From a bacterium (lineage in GTDB: Bacteria; Methylomirabilota; Methylomirabilia; Methylomirabilales; 2-02-FULL-66-22): 64,000 nt of DNA. The DNA lies in assembly GCA_029580855.1 (NCBI GenBank), contig JAKPQH010000205.1, positions 78,433-142,432 on the forward strand, in the 5' to 3' direction. The translations under genes and the position numbers were made by a program. The notes below the pieces were generated by a model. That model did not search any database. It was not told where the DNA came from and worked only from the letters and a program-made list of their open reading frames with translations. Below, in pieces: positions 33,147 to 43,745 of this stretch (position 1 is the stretch's first letter; each line of letters starts with the position of its first letter).

Positions 33147-35702
33147 ATGGGGGACAGAGCGACGGCGCGTGCGACGCGCCGTCTGGACTTCGCCATCCAC
33201 GGGATGAGTTGCGCGTCGTGCGTGGGCACCGTCGAGCGCGCGCTGGCCGCGGTTCCCGGCGTGCACGAGGTAGCCGTGAATCTGGCCACCGAACGGGGAA
33301 GCGTCCGCTACGACCCCGACGTGGCCGACCCCGCCGCCGTGGTCCGGGCGGTGGCCGACGCCGGCTACGCGCCGGCGATCGAGAAGGTGGCGCTTCCCGT
33401 CGGTGGGATCTCGTGTGCGTCGTGCGTGGCCGCCATCGAGCAGGCGCTGCGGAAGACGCCGGGTGTCGTCTCGGCGACGGTGAATTTTGCCACCAACATC
33501 GCCACCGTGGAGTTCGCTCCCGCCAGCGCAACGCCGGCGGACCTTCGGCGCGCCGTGCGCGACGCGGGGTACGAGCCGCTGGACGCGGTCGACGGCGGCT
33601 CCGCCGCCGACCACGAGCGGGCGGCGCGCCAACGGGAGGTCGGCATCCTCAAGCGCAAGCTGGCGTCGGGCGCTCTCCTGACCGCGCCGGTCGTCCTGGG
33701 CAGCATGCACCACTGGTTCCCGTGGGCGCCGGCGTTCCTCCGCAGCTTCTGGGTCCAGCTTGCGCTCACCACGCCGGTGCAGTTCTGGGTGGGGGCGCAA
33801 TTCTATCGGGGCGCCTGGGCGGCCCTCAAACACAAGACCTCCGACATGAACACGCTCATCGCCGTGGGGACGTCGGCGGCTTACTTCTCCAGCCTGGCGA
33901 TGACTATCGCCCCGGACTTCTTCCGGGCTCGGGGGATCACGCCCGCGGCGCACTACGAGACGGCCGCGGTGATCGTCACCTTGATCCTGTTGGGCCGGTT
34001 CCTGGAGGCCGCCGCCCGCGGGCGGGCGTCGGAGGCGATGAAGCGGCTCATGGGGCTGCGGGCCAAGACCGCGCGCGTCGTACGGGACGGGACGGATATC
34101 GACGTTCCGGTGGACGAGGTGCGGATCGGAGATCTGGTGATCGTGCGGCCCGGCGAGAAGGTTCCGGTGGACGGCATCGTCCGCGAAGGCGCCTCGGCCG
34201 TGGACGAGTCCATGCTGACGGGGGAAAGCCTTCCGGTGGAAAAACGGCCGGGCGACCCCGTGGTAGGGGCGACGCTGAACAAGACCGGCGCGTTCCGCTT
34301 CGAGGCGACCAAGGTGGGGAAGGACACGGTCCTCGCGCAGATCGTCCGGATGGTGGAAGAGGCGCAGGGCTCCAAGGCTCCCATCCAGCGCCTGGCCGAT
34401 TACGTCGCCAGCATCTTCGTGCCCAGCGTGATCGGGGTCGCCGTGCTGACGTTTCTCGCCTGGTGGATCTTCGGACCCGAACCGGCGCCGCTCTACGCCC
34501 TGCTGAACTTCGTGGCGGTCCTGATCATCGCCTGTCCCTGTGCGCTCGGCCTGGCCACCCCGACGGCGATCATGGTGGGGACGGGGAAGGGGGCCGAGCT
34601 CGGCATCCTGATCCGCAGCGGCGAGAGCCTGGAGACGGCGCACCGGGTGCGCACCGTCGTCCTGGACAAGACGGGAACGCTGACCAAGGGGGAGCCCCAG
34701 GTCACGGATGTCGTGCCGAGCGCCGCGGCGGCAACGCTCCGAGCCGCGAGCCCCGCCCGCCAGGCAGACGGGCGCGAGCCGCGACGGCCGGGTCCAGGGT
34801 CGTCAGGGCTCGACGCGAACCCCGCGGAGATTCTGCAGCTGGCGGCGTCGCTGGAACAAGGGTCAGAGCATCCGGTGGGGGAGGCGATCGTCCGGCGGGC
34901 GAAGGCGGAAGGTCTGGCGCTCTCCGATGTCCAGGCGTTCCAGGCGGTTCCCGGGCGCGGGGTGCGCGGACGCGTGGGCGGTCGGGCCGTTCTCCTCGGG
35001 AACGCCCGGTTCCTGGCGGAGTCCGGCGTCGAGGCCGGAGAGCTGGCGGCCGCGGCGACCGCGATGGCCGCGGACGGGAAGACGCCCATGTTTGTTGCCG
35101 TGGACGGCGTGCCGGTGGGGTTGATCGCCGTCGCCGACACGCTGAAGGACAGCTCGGCGCGCGCGGTTCGCGCGCTGCGTCGTCTTGGAATCGCGGTGGT
35201 CATGCTCACGGGGGACAACGGGCGCACGGCGGCCGCCATCGCCAAGCAGGCGGGAATCGACCGCGTCCTGGCCGAGGTCTTGCCCGACCGGAAGGCGGAG
35301 GAGATCCGGCGCCTGCAAGCCGAAGGGGCGGCCGTGGCCATGGTGGGCGATGGGATCAATGACGCCCCGGCGCTGGCGCAGGCGGATGTGGGCATCGCCA
35401 TCGGCACGGGGACGGACGTGGCCATGGAGGCCTCGGACGTCACGCTGATCCGCGGCGATCTGACCGGGGTCGCCGTCGCCATCGAGCTCAGCCAGCGCAC
35501 GCTGCGGACGATCAAGCAGAACCTCTTCTGGGCGTTTGCCTACAATGTGCTGGGCATCCCAGTGGCGGCCGGCGTCCTCTACCCCGTGTTCGGGATACTG
35601 CTGGATCCCATGCTGGCGTCCGCGGCCATGGCGCTCTCCTCCGTTTCCGTGGTGAGCAATTCGCTGCGGCTGCGCCGCTTCCGCCCGCGGCTTGCCGCAT
35701 AG
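33147..35702 (+). CDS. copA: copper-translocating P1B-type ATPase
   Basis: 851 aa from ATG 33147. Two N-terminal heavy-metal domains have [10 protein letters not shown] and [10 protein letters not shown] (CXXC). Eight helices follow, with CPC in [14 protein letters not shown] (~463), the phosphorylation site DKTGT (~508), SEHPVGEAI and [12 protein letters not shown]7/TM8 signatures [11 protein letters not shown] and [15 protein letters not shown] indicate Cu+ specificity of the P1B-1 group (family knowledge). An odd low-complexity insert of about 30 residues ([17 protein letters not shown]) lies between DKTGT and the HP motif. No copper chaperone or CueR regulator is adjacent. Confidence 0.97.
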   Translation: MGDRATARATRRLDFAIHGMSCASCVGTVERALAAVPGVHEVAVNLATERGSVRYDPDVADPAAVVRAVADAGYAPAIEKVALPVGGISCASCVAAIEQALRKTPGVVSATVNFATNIATVEFAPASATPADLRRAVRDAGYEPLDAVDGGSAADHERAARQREVGILKRKLASGALLTAPVVLGSMHHWFPWAPAFLRSFWVQLALTTPVQFWVGAQFYRGAWAALKHKTSDMNTLIAVGTSAAYFSSLAMTIAPDFFRARGITPAAHYETAAVIVTLILLGRFLEAAARGRASEAMKRLMGLRAKTARVVRDGTDIDVPVDEVRIGDLVIVRPGEKVPVDGIVREGASAVDESMLTGESLPVEKRPGDPVVGATLNKTGAFRFEATKVGKDTVLAQIVRMVEEAQGSKAPIQRLADYVASIFVPSVIGVAVLTFLAWWIFGPEPAPLYALLNFVAVLIIACPCALGLATPTAIMVGTGKGAELGILIRSGESLETAHRVRTVVLDKTGTLTKGEPQVTDVVPSAAAATLRAASPARQADGREPRRPGPGSSGLDANPAEILQLAASLEQGSEHPVGEAIVRRAKAEGLALSDVQAFQAVPGRGVRGRVGGRAVLLGNARFLAESGVEAGELAAAATAMAADGKTPMFVAVDGVPVGLIAVADTLKDSSARAVRALRRLGIAVVMLTGDNGRTAAAIAKQAGIDRVLAEVLPDRKAEEIRRLQAEGAAVAMVGDGINDAPALAQADVGIAIGTGTDVAMEASDVTLIRGDLTGVAVAIELSQRTLRTIKQNLFWAFAYNVLGIPVAAGVLYPVFGILLDPMLASAAMALSSVSVVSNSLRLRRFRPRLAA

Positions 35703-36079
35703 AGATCCCGCCGCCCGTCCCCTGTGGCCGCCGGGTCTCGCGCCCCCGCCCGGTCCGCCACCCGCAGGGTGGCTTGCCCCCGCGATAAAGGCGCGAGAGG
35801 GTCAGCGGAACCCCGCGGGCGGCCGCTTGGGTCTCCGCACCCGCGTCCAGCAGGCACCGACGATCGGTGCTCGGGGAGGACTCGCGCCGGGGGATCCCGC
35901 CCGCGATCCGGGCGAGCGCCGAGGCGATCCATGGGTCGCCCGTCGAACATGAATGAAGAGAAAGGTCTGGGGTCCGGCCGTGAGGCCGGCGATGACGAGG
36001 CGCAGCCCGGGGGATCGGATGCCGAACGCCGGGGATCTTCTGGGCCACCACCAGGGCGGCCGCCGCGGCGCGCAACCGG
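35703..36079. other. intergenic region after copA
   Basis: 377 bp between convergent copA and the ketopantoate-reductase-like gene. It holds a small hairpin and otherwise no ribosome-site-supported ORF on either strand. Confidence 0.4.
35758..35774 (+). terminator. short hairpin downstream of copA
   Basis: GCCACCC-GCA-GGGTGGC, a 7 bp perfect stem with a 3-nt loop, followed by TTGCCCCC. Weak terminator candidate. Confidence 0.35.
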
Positions 36080-37114
36080 TCAGAGGTACGCTCGCAAGAG
36101 CTGGAGGTTGGCCGGGCTCTGGGCCAGGTCGCCGGTCTCCAAACGGCGCGTGACCGCGACGATGGCCTCGTTCATGGGCGTCGGCACCCCGACCTCCCGG
36201 CCCTTGCGCGTCACGTAGCCGTTCAGGTAATCCACCTCGGTGCGGCGTCCCTTGAGGATGTCCTGGAGGAGGGATGGGCGTCCGGCTCCCACGCTCGCGC
36301 TGCGCTCCACCCACAGGGCGCGCAGCCCGTCCAGGCCCACCCCGCGCGCCCCGTCGAGGTAGGCCTGCGCGGGGATTCCGCCCACCGGCTCCACCTGCAC
36401 CCCCAGCGCCCGGGCAACCGCCAGCGCCTCGCCCGCAATCCGGACGGTGAACCCGAAGACGTCGGGGTGTTCCCGCATCTCCGCGTTGTTCATTCCGGTG
36501 ATGCCCGCGAGGGCGTTCGCCATGCAGTTGACCGTGAGCTTGGCCCATCGCTCCCCCCACAGGTTGGTCGTGGCGTGGGTCGGGCCCGCGGGACCGAGAA
36601 GCGCGACCAGTTCCTGCAGTCGGGATGTCATCAGCCCATTCAACTCGCCCACGGCGAACGAGGGGCGCGCGGACGAACTGGTGCGGGTGACGTGGCCCGG
36701 CGCGTACAGGCCGGCGCCGACGGTGACGACGCAGCCGAGGGTACGCGTGTGCCCGACGATCGGGGCCAGCCGGTCTTCGTTGATGCCGTTCTGGGCCGAG
36801 ACCAGGACACCGGACGGCTTGAGGTGCGGCTCGATGAAGGTCGCCGCCCAGACGCTGTCGTAGGATTTCACGCACAGGAACACGGCGTCGTATTGCTCGC
36901 GGCGCATGCCGACTTCCCCCAGGTGCACGGCCTTCACCGTGACCGTGAAGGCCTCGTCCCGCGCGGTGACCTGGAGGCCGGCGCGCCGCATGGCGTCGAC
37001 ATGGGCGGGCCACGGGTCGATGAGCGTGATATCGCGGCCCGCGCGCGTGAGGTACGCGCCGATGGTGCTCCCGATGGCCCCTGCGCCGAGGACCGCCAGC
37101 GTTTCGAACGCCAC
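36080..37114 (-). CDS. ketopantoate reductase (ApbA/PanE) family protein
   Basis: 344 aa NAD(P)-dependent reductase from GTG 37114, behind a long ggagagg ribosome site; the track start at 37216 is unsupported. Motifs are FETLAVLGAGAIGSTIGAYL (Rossmann GxGxxG), LCVKSYD, VSAQNGIN (the Asn-containing active-site motif) and WAKLTVNCMANALAGITG (catalytic Lys region). It then has a C-terminal helical domain with GRRTEVDYLNGYV. Family members make pantoate for coenzyme A or reduce other 2-oxo acids. With no pan genes nearby, the substrate is open. Confidence 0.88.
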   Translation of the reverse strand: MAFETLAVLGAGAIGSTIGAYLTRAGRDITLIDPWPAHVDAMRRAGLQVTARDEAFTVTVKAVHLGEVGMRREQYDAVFLCVKSYDSVWAATFIEPHLKPSGVLVSAQNGINEDRLAPIVGHTRTLGCVVTVGAGLYAPGHVTRTSSSARPSFAVGELNGLMTSRLQELVALLGPAGPTHATTNLWGERWAKLTVNCMANALAGITGMNNAEMREHPDVFGFTVRIAGEALAVARALGVQVEPVGGIPAQAYLDGARGVGLDGLRALWVERSASVGAGRPSLLQDILKGRRTEVDYLNGYVTRKGREVGVPTPMNEAIVAVTRRLETGDLAQSPANLQLLRAYL

Positions 37115-37204
37115 CGTGTGCCTCCTCTCCGACCCCGGAGCGCCGCGGCCCCGCCGTGCCCTCCACGGATTTCCCTTTGCCGCGGCTGGCCTGCGCCGGC
37201 GAGG

Positions 37205-37233
37205 AGCATGTCGCAAGACGGGTGCCGTGTCAA
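37205..37233 (-). promoter_or_regulatory. predicted promoter for the ketopantoate-reductase-like gene
   Basis: On the minus strand, TTGACA (37233-37228), a 17 bp spacer and CATGCT (37210-37205), about 90 bp upstream of GTG 37114. Confidence 0.5.
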
Positions 37234-37280
37234 GGGTGGACGTCGAACCCGCCGCCGGCGCCGGCCAGAGGTGACGGCGG

Positions 37281-37309
37281 TTGGATGCGCCACGAGGATG
37301 TGGTAGGCT
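37281..37309 (+). promoter_or_regulatory. predicted promoter for zinc-ribbon receiver protein 1
   Basis: TTGGAT (37281-37286), a 17 bp spacer and TAGGCT (37304-37309), 40 bp before the start codon. The -35 is weak but the -10 fits the local TAnnnT pattern. Confidence 0.45.
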
Positions 37310-37348
37310 GTAGCCGGACCGTCAGTCGTGAGAGAGGAGAATGCGGCC

Positions 37349-37876
37349 ATGAGTCGGCGCGTCACCTGCCCCAAGTGCCAAACCGACCACACGGTGGAGG
37401 CGTTGCACGACGCGGCCCGGCGCGTGGTGTGGTGTCGGAGCTGCCGTCATCCCTTCAAACTGGACGCGGACGCCGCGGCCGCCCCCTCGGCGGTGAAGAT
37501 CCTCTGGATCGACGACGACCGGCTCCTTTTGACCTTTGGCAAAGACGCCCTCGACCGCGTCGGGTACCAGACCCTCACCGCCGCCGACGGCGCTTCGGGT
37601 ATCGCAACGGCGCAACACGAGCGCCCGGATCTGATCATACTCGACGTACTGATGCCCAACATCGACGGGTACGAGATCTGTCGGCGAATGCGCGCCGACC
37701 CGGCGCTGAAAGACACGCCGATCCTTCTCCTGACCGCGCTGGAGGAACGCATGGTGGACCTGTGGGGGCGTGAGGCCGGGGCGACCTTCAGCATGAGCAA
37801 GCCCTCCCGCCCCGAGCACATCGTCAGCATCATCGAGTGGATGTTGTGCTCGAAGCTGGACCCGCCCGACGGCTGA
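37349..37876 (+). CDS. zinc-ribbon response regulator 1 (orphan receiver protein)
   Basis: 175 aa. ATG 37349 is preferred over 37328 because it aligns with its two paralogues and has gaggaga upstream. The N-terminal zinc ribbon has C7PKC10...C29RSC32. The CheY-like receiver has the acidic pocket WIDDDR, phospho-acceptor Asp in LIILDVLMP, Thr in LLLTAL, and Lys in MSKPSRP. There is no output domain beyond the ribbon and no histidine kinase nearby. The ribbon may itself bind protein, RNA or DNA. It is the first of three such genes within 6.3 kb, all with identical cysteine spacing. Confidence 0.88.
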   Translation: MSRRVTCPKCQTDHTVEALHDAARRVVWCRSCRHPFKLDADAAAAPSAVKILWIDDDRLLLTFGKDALDRVGYQTLTAADGASGIATAQHERPDLIILDVLMPNIDGYEICRRMRADPALKDTPILLLTALEERMVDLWGREAGATFSMSKPSRPEHIVSIIEWMLCSKLDPPDG

Positions 37877-38157
37877 GGGGGCGCCGGTCGGTGGGTTCGG
37901 GCGAACCCCGACGGCCACCGCACCGTCACACCGGCCGGCGGGACCCCCGCTGACGCGGGAGACGGGCGGGTCTTTCGCGACGGACCGGAGCCCGCGGGTC
38001 AGCGCCGCTGCCCCAACGGATTGGCGTTGCCGTTGATGTCCGAGGACGATCCGTTGCCGCCGCTCCGCGACCGACCGTCACGCGCGACGGCACAAGCCGG
38101 TCCCAGCGGGCGCAGGGCGCCGGACCCGGCCGTGTGCCGGTTCTGGTGGAGATGATC

Positions 38158-38532
38158 ATGTCGACCGGAAATCCCTCGATGCCGGAGACCGATCCCGAGA
38201 TCACGGCGGTCTCCGACCGTCTCATGGTCCTGCTCGGCCAGGTGCTGGTCGAGGAGGGGGAGAAGGCTCGGACGGAGGGGGGCCGGATGCTCGCGTGGCA
38301 GTTCGGGGCGCTCGACGCCCTGATCAAGCACCTGGCCCACGCGCTCGCCGGATGCGTCACGATGCTGCGGGGGCAAAATCCAAGCCCAAAGGACTTCGTG
38401 GTCTTTCGCCGCCGCGTGTTCAAGCAGCTGCGACCGGCGGTCCAGGCGCTGATAAACGCCGAATTGTCGAAGGCGGCGACAAAACGCGATGTCCCGTGGC
38501 CGAGCGGGGACGAGCGGGCCGGACACGCCTGA
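38158..38532 (+). CDS. hypothetical protein
   Basis: 124 aa from ATG 38158, with ggtgga 7 nt upstream; ATG 38152 and GTG 38134 are alternatives. Mostly helical by composition (VSDRLMVLLGQVLVEEGEKAR, FRRRVFKQLRPAVQALINAEL). No signal peptide, metal motif or known domain is recognised. It lies 280 bp after zinc-ribbon receiver protein 1 in the same direction. Confidence 0.6.
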   Translation: MSTGNPSMPETDPEITAVSDRLMVLLGQVLVEEGEKARTEGGRMLAWQFGALDALIKHLAHALAGCVTMLRGQNPSPKDFVVFRRRVFKQLRPAVQALINAELSKAATKRDVPWPSGDERAGHA

Positions 38533-38749
38533 CGGCAAGACCATGCGTCGCGTCCAGCCGCACGGCGCGCGGCTGCGTGCGGGCCCTTTCCTCCGCCACC
38601 CCGGGCGTCTTTCGAACACCGGCAGCGCTGCGCGGCGGGCCCGCGCGGGCTCCCGTAACGCCCGAAGGGACCGGCCCTGCGCGGCGGGCCCATCGGCGGC
38701 CGCAAGGCGGCGGGATGCGACCGGTGTTGGCGGGCAGCCAATTCCAAGG

Positions 38750-39112
38750 TCACGTCGCGGGAGGCGTGACGGCACTCTCTTCCGGGTTGACAACGACGAA
38801 CGTGTAGCGCGAGGGGCCCGGGGCCGAGTTCCTCGGATGTCGCCGGTCCTCTCCTCGCTCCTCACAGGCACGCGACTGCGCCCATTGCCATCGCCCCCCG
38901 TGCCGCCTGTCCAGGACGATGTCGACACCGGCGATGCCCGTGAACAGCTGTCGCAGGTGCCGCCACAGGTCGGGTTGTTCCCGGGACACGACGATCAGGT
39001 AGCGCGGTCGGCGTGTCTCTGGCTTTCCCGCGGAAGACATCCTCGCGCCGTGCCCGTGTGCTGAGCCCTCTGGCAACGCGAGAGGGATTCCCGCGGCTTC
39101 ATCGACCACCAT
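38750..39112 (-). CDS. small protein with VLDRR motif
   Basis: 120 aa from ATG 39112 with a perfect AGGAGG 6 nt upstream. The core reads RYLIVVSREQPDLWRHLRQLF, then VDIVLDRRHGGR, then RYTFVVVNPEE. That is an alpha/beta beginning followed by a DRR motif and a final strand. The VLDRR(K/H)G(E/G)R element recurs in the bactofilin 1.3 kb away. The DRR motif seems familiar to me from small uncharacterised proteins of related high-GC bacteria (memory, unverified). Function unknown. Confidence 0.7.
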   Translation of the reverse strand: MVVDEAAGIPLALPEGSAHGHGARMSSAGKPETRRPRYLIVVSREQPDLWRHLRQLFTGIAGVDIVLDRRHGGRWQWAQSRACEERGEDRRHPRNSAPGPSRYTFVVVNPEESAVTPPAT

Positions 39113-39807
39113 CGCGTGCCTCCTGATCCGCCTGCCGTGTGTGTCGAGCCCCGACCCAACGGGGGCCTGTTCCGCGGGTCGGACAGTGTCGTCGGCGCGA
39201 TCGCGGTGTTCGGGTGATTGCGGACGGGATCCGGACGCGCCGTTCCCGCTTCAAAGGGGCCGCCTCCGCTCCAAAAAGCATACCGCGTGCCTGGGCGAGA
39301 AGGAACGGCGCGGAAGCGAACTTCAACTTCCCAACTATTCGCCGTTATTGTGCGATTCCCCCCGGTCCGGCTCCAACGGGCGCCCCGCGCTCGGCGGTGG
39401 GGTCCCCGGAAAACCGTAAGCTTTGTGGACATCCCGAAAACCGCCAAAGGCGGCAAGTACGCATCAGTGCGAGGTGCGGTTCGTTTGTCGGCCTGTAAAG
39501 CAATCCGACACGATCCGGCGGAGAGAGGATGATATGCCGCCCCGCCTCCGTCCGCGCGAAATGGGGGTGATGCTCGATGACGGCCTTTGTGGTAGGATCT
39601 CGCGGCCGGTCGGCGGCCGGGTCCGCTCCGGCGCCGCGTGCGGACGGGCGCGGCGGATCACGGAACCGTTTTCAATCTTTGGAGGACACACCCCCCAAGG
39701 GGCGACACGCGCCGCGGGCGGGGAAGGCGGCGACGGGTTTTGCGGTGGTCGGGGGGACACACTCCAGAGCGGCCGTGACGACCGGCCGGACAAGAGGGGG
39801 AGCGCGC
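39113..39807. other. 695-bp intergenic region with clustered hairpins
   Basis: It separates the VLDRR-motif gene from zinc-ribbon receiver protein 2. GC falls around 39320-39360 and 39410-39510. Three successive hairpins lie in 39441-39510: CCGCC-AAA-GGCGG, CGCA-TCAG-TGCG and TGTCGG...CCGACA. No convincing ORF is present. It may contain a structured leader or small RNA; it matches no riboswitch class I can name with confidence. Confidence 0.45.
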
Positions 39808-40356
39808 ATGGCCCGGAAAGGTTACTGTCCCCATTGCCGATCGGTGCAGCCGCTGGGAGAATATGAGGAAGACGGCCAGTCGGGCCTCTGGTGCAGGACG
39901 TGTCGGAATCCCATGGAGGTGTCCTACATCGAGAAGCCGGCGGCCGGTCCCCGTCGCTTTACCGTCCTGTGCATCGACGATGACCGCATCGTCCTCAGTT
40001 TCTGCAGCGACGCCCTCGAGAAGGAGGGCTTTCACACGCTCGTGGCCGATGATGGCGCCGCGGGCGTCGAGACGGCCAAGCGGGAACGGCCCGACCTCAT
40101 TCTTCTGGATGTCATGATGCCGAGGATGACCGGGCTGGAGGCGTGCCGCCTCATGCGCGCCGAGCCGACGCTCAGGGATACGCCGATCGTCCTCTTGACG
40201 GCATCGGACGATCCGGAGCTCGGCTTGAAAGCGCAGCAGGCGGGTGCAACGGCGAGCATGCGAAAGCCTTTTGGCTCCGCCAACATCATCGGCGCCGTCG
40301 AGCAGGCATTGGGCCGCCGGATCGACCCGTCCAAACCACGGGCGTGGCATCCATGA
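39808..40356 (+). CDS. zinc-ribbon response regulator 2 (orphan receiver protein)
   Basis: 182 aa from ATG 39808 with aagaggggga upstream; the long leader in the track ORF is not supported. The N-terminal ribbon is C7PHC10...C29RTC32, with spacing identical to the other two copies. The receiver has VLCIDDDR, phospho-acceptor in LILLDVMMP, VLLTAS and MRKPFGS. The C-terminal tail is short and basic (RRIDPSKPRAWHP). It is convergent with the bactofilin gene. No kinase is adjacent. Confidence 0.9.
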   Translation: MARKGYCPHCRSVQPLGEYEEDGQSGLWCRTCRNPMEVSYIEKPAAGPRRFTVLCIDDDRIVLSFCSDALEKEGFHTLVADDGAAGVETAKRERPDLILLDVMMPRMTGLEACRLMRAEPTLRDTPIVLLTASDDPELGLKAQQAGATASMRKPFGSANIIGAVEQALGRRIDPSKPRAWHP

Positions 40357-40424
40357 AGACCAGGCCGTGGGCGACACCGCATGGACACCGTGGTCAGGGT
40401 TCCCGCGCGGGTCGCCCCGCCCCT

Positions 40425-40994
40425 CTAACCGAGCCCCTCTCGGGTGAGGCTTGCGGACGGTGCATACCCTGAAGATGGCGGGGCGGTTGCCTCCGAAGGG
40501 CTGAGGGGGACCGGCATCGCGCACGTCCCGTTGAACACGGCGCCCCGCCAAATGGTCAAACGAGGGGTCCGGATCGTACCGGTGACCTGGCTTGTCTCCA
40601 GCAGCTCGACCCACCGTCGCGCCGCGATGTTTCCGCGCACCTGACCGCGAACCTGGAGGCGTTCCACACGAATCTCGGCGTCGATTCGCCCGTTTTCACC
40701 GATGATGAGGGTCCCGCCGCAGATCAAAGATCCCTCCAGCCGACCGTCGACGCGGAGCGCGCCGCGGAAATTGACGTCCCCTGTGAATTGGCCGCCTTCG
40801 CCCAGGAAGCCGTTAAGCTCGCCGAGTCCGCCGCTTTCCGGGACACGGCGGTCCGCGTGTCGCCGCTCCTCGCGCACCGCCTCGACTCGCCGGCGCCGCT
40901 CTCCTTTTCGACGGTCCAGGACCACCTCGATCTGCCGATGGGCCGCCACGCTGCGGTTCAGCCATCTCCAAAATTTCGAACCGCGTTCCGCCAT
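40425..40994 (-). CDS. bactofilin (polymer-forming cytoskeletal protein) with N-terminal DRR motif
   Basis: 189 aa. Residues ~60-150 form the right-handed beta-helix DUF583/bactofilin core with Gly/Leu-spaced repeats (GQFTGDVNFRGALRVDGRLEG, LIIGENGRIDAEI, VRGQVRGNIAARR). The N-terminus is unusual: RQIEVVLDRRKGERRRRVEA followed by a second ERRHADRR. It may be a membrane- or partner-binding basic tail, and is shared in part with the small protein at 38750. Bactofilins polymerise without nucleotide and scaffold cell-shape or envelope processes. It lies 48 bp after glnS and is probably co-transcribed. Confidence 0.9.
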   Translation of the reverse strand: MAERGSKFWRWLNRSVAAHRQIEVVLDRRKGERRRRVEAVREERRHADRRVPESGGLGELNGFLGEGGQFTGDVNFRGALRVDGRLEGSLICGGTLIIGENGRIDAEIRVERLQVRGQVRGNIAARRWVELLETSQVTGTIRTPRLTIWRGAVFNGTCAMPVPLSPSEATAPPSSGYAPSASLTREGLG

Positions 40995-41042
40995 GGTTAT
41001 TGCGCCTCAACTGCAGCCGGCATCCGATGAGCCCGAGCGACT

Positions 41043-42734
<1,692 letters not shown>

Positions 42735-42827
42735 GGGGTACCTCGTCTCGAAAGCGGATCGGTGCGAGCGCGGAACATGCGGCGCCGCCGGGGCCGGCGC
42801 CTCGTCCCCGCAACGGATGCGCAACCG

Positions 42828-42857
42828 AGAATGCCGCAACGGCGCCGCGGCTGTCAA
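42828..42857 (-). promoter_or_regulatory. predicted glnS promoter
   Basis: On the minus strand, TTGACA (42857-42852), an 18 bp spacer and CATTCT (42833-42828), about 95 bp upstream of the glnS start. Confidence 0.55.
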
Positions 42858-42916
42858 GCCGGAAGCGCGGACGGTTGGGCACCGGATCCGGCCGGCACTG
42901 GATTTGCGGCTTCCGA

Positions 42917-42945
42917 TTGACAGGCGCGGATATGTTCGCTAGCTT
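42917..42945 (+). promoter_or_regulatory. predicted promoter for zinc-ribbon receiver protein 3
   Basis: Perfect TTGACA (42917-42922), a 17 bp spacer and TAGCTT (42940-42945), about 140 bp upstream of ATG 43084. Confidence 0.6.
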
Positions 42946-43083
42946 TCCGCTGACCGAGTTCTCCGTATGCGGGCGCGGCGCGCGCGATGATGCCTCCCAG
43001 CGCCGACGGCGCGGCGGGCGGCGGGATGCGACTGGGGTTCACCCGGTCCGGTTGCAGCGACCCGCGTCAGGAAAGGGGAACGG

Positions 43084-43614
43084 ATGGGTTCCACTTTCTT
43101 TTGCGCGTATTGCTGTTCGACGCAGGAGCGGTACGAATATCAGGAGGACGGCCGGCGAAAATTCCGCTGTGCCTCCTGCGGCTCGCCTGTGGAAGGGGGC
43201 GGGCTGCGGGAGGAATCCACCTTCTGCCGCCCGAAAGTCCTCTGCATCGACGACGACCGCTTGTTGCTGGGTTTGGTGAAGGACGCCATCGAGACCCACG
43301 GGTTCGAGGCTCTGACGGCGACGGACGGACCGTCGGGTCTGGCGTTGGCCAAGGCCCAGCAGCCTGACATCATCCTGGTCGATGTCATGATGCCCAAGAT
43401 GAGCGGGTTCGAGGTGTGCCAGCATTTGCGCGCCGACCCGAAGCTGCGGGGAACACCCATTATCATCGTCACCGCCATGGCCGATCCCGAACTCAAGACC
43501 AAGGGCCTCGAGGCCGGTGCCAACCTGGCCATCCCAAAACCGTTCAATCCCACACAGATCATCGTTCTGATCAAGAAGGCCCTGGAACTGAAAGCCAAAG
43601 GGCCGCCGCGGTAG
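43084..43614 (+). CDS. zinc-ribbon response regulator 3 (orphan receiver protein)
   Basis: 176 aa from ATG 43084 after an aggaaaggggaacgg ribosome region. The ribbon is C7AYC10...C29ASC32 with an extra Cys at 11. The receiver has VLCIDDDR, phospho-acceptor in IILVDVMMP, IIVTAM and IPKPFNP. It has the same architecture and cysteine register as the copies at 37349 and 39808, so the three are ancient local duplicates; the intervening ~18-residue ribbon loop and the receiver surfaces have diverged. It precedes a lipoprotein gene by 131 bp. Confidence 0.9.
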   Translation: MGSTFFCAYCCSTQERYEYQEDGRRKFRCASCGSPVEGGGLREESTFCRPKVLCIDDDRLLLGLVKDAIETHGFEALTATDGPSGLALAKAQQPDIILVDVMMPKMSGFEVCQHLRADPKLRGTPIIIVTAMADPELKTKGLEAGANLAIPKPFNPTQIIVLIKKALELKAKGPPR

Positions 43615-43745
43615 CGCCGCGGCGGCGGATCCCGCCGCCCCGGGCCGTGTTTTCCGGGCCCGACCCGGGCGGGCCGAAATGTGCGCCCGCAGACCACGAC
43701 CACGGGCGCGGCCTCGGATCGACGACACCACAGAGAGAGCTCGCC

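Larger units (their letters stand above)
42735..43083. other. divergent intergenic region between glnS and receiver protein 3
   Basis: 349 bp carrying back-to-back TTGACA promoters for glnS (minus) and zinc-ribbon receiver protein 3 (plus). No ORF is supported. Confidence 0.5.

Noticed and set aside
38628-38691. 15-nt direct repeat (two copies) in the gap after 38532
   Set aside because: Both copies are GC-only-like sequence in a GC-rich region with no flanking duplication or gene; chance recurrence is likely.
39441-39471. possible cyclic-di-GMP riboswitch upstream of receiver gene 2
   Set aside because: Only a short segment resembles the aptamer. The conserved tetraloop-receptor and second stem could not be placed. 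Kept only as a structured-leader finding.
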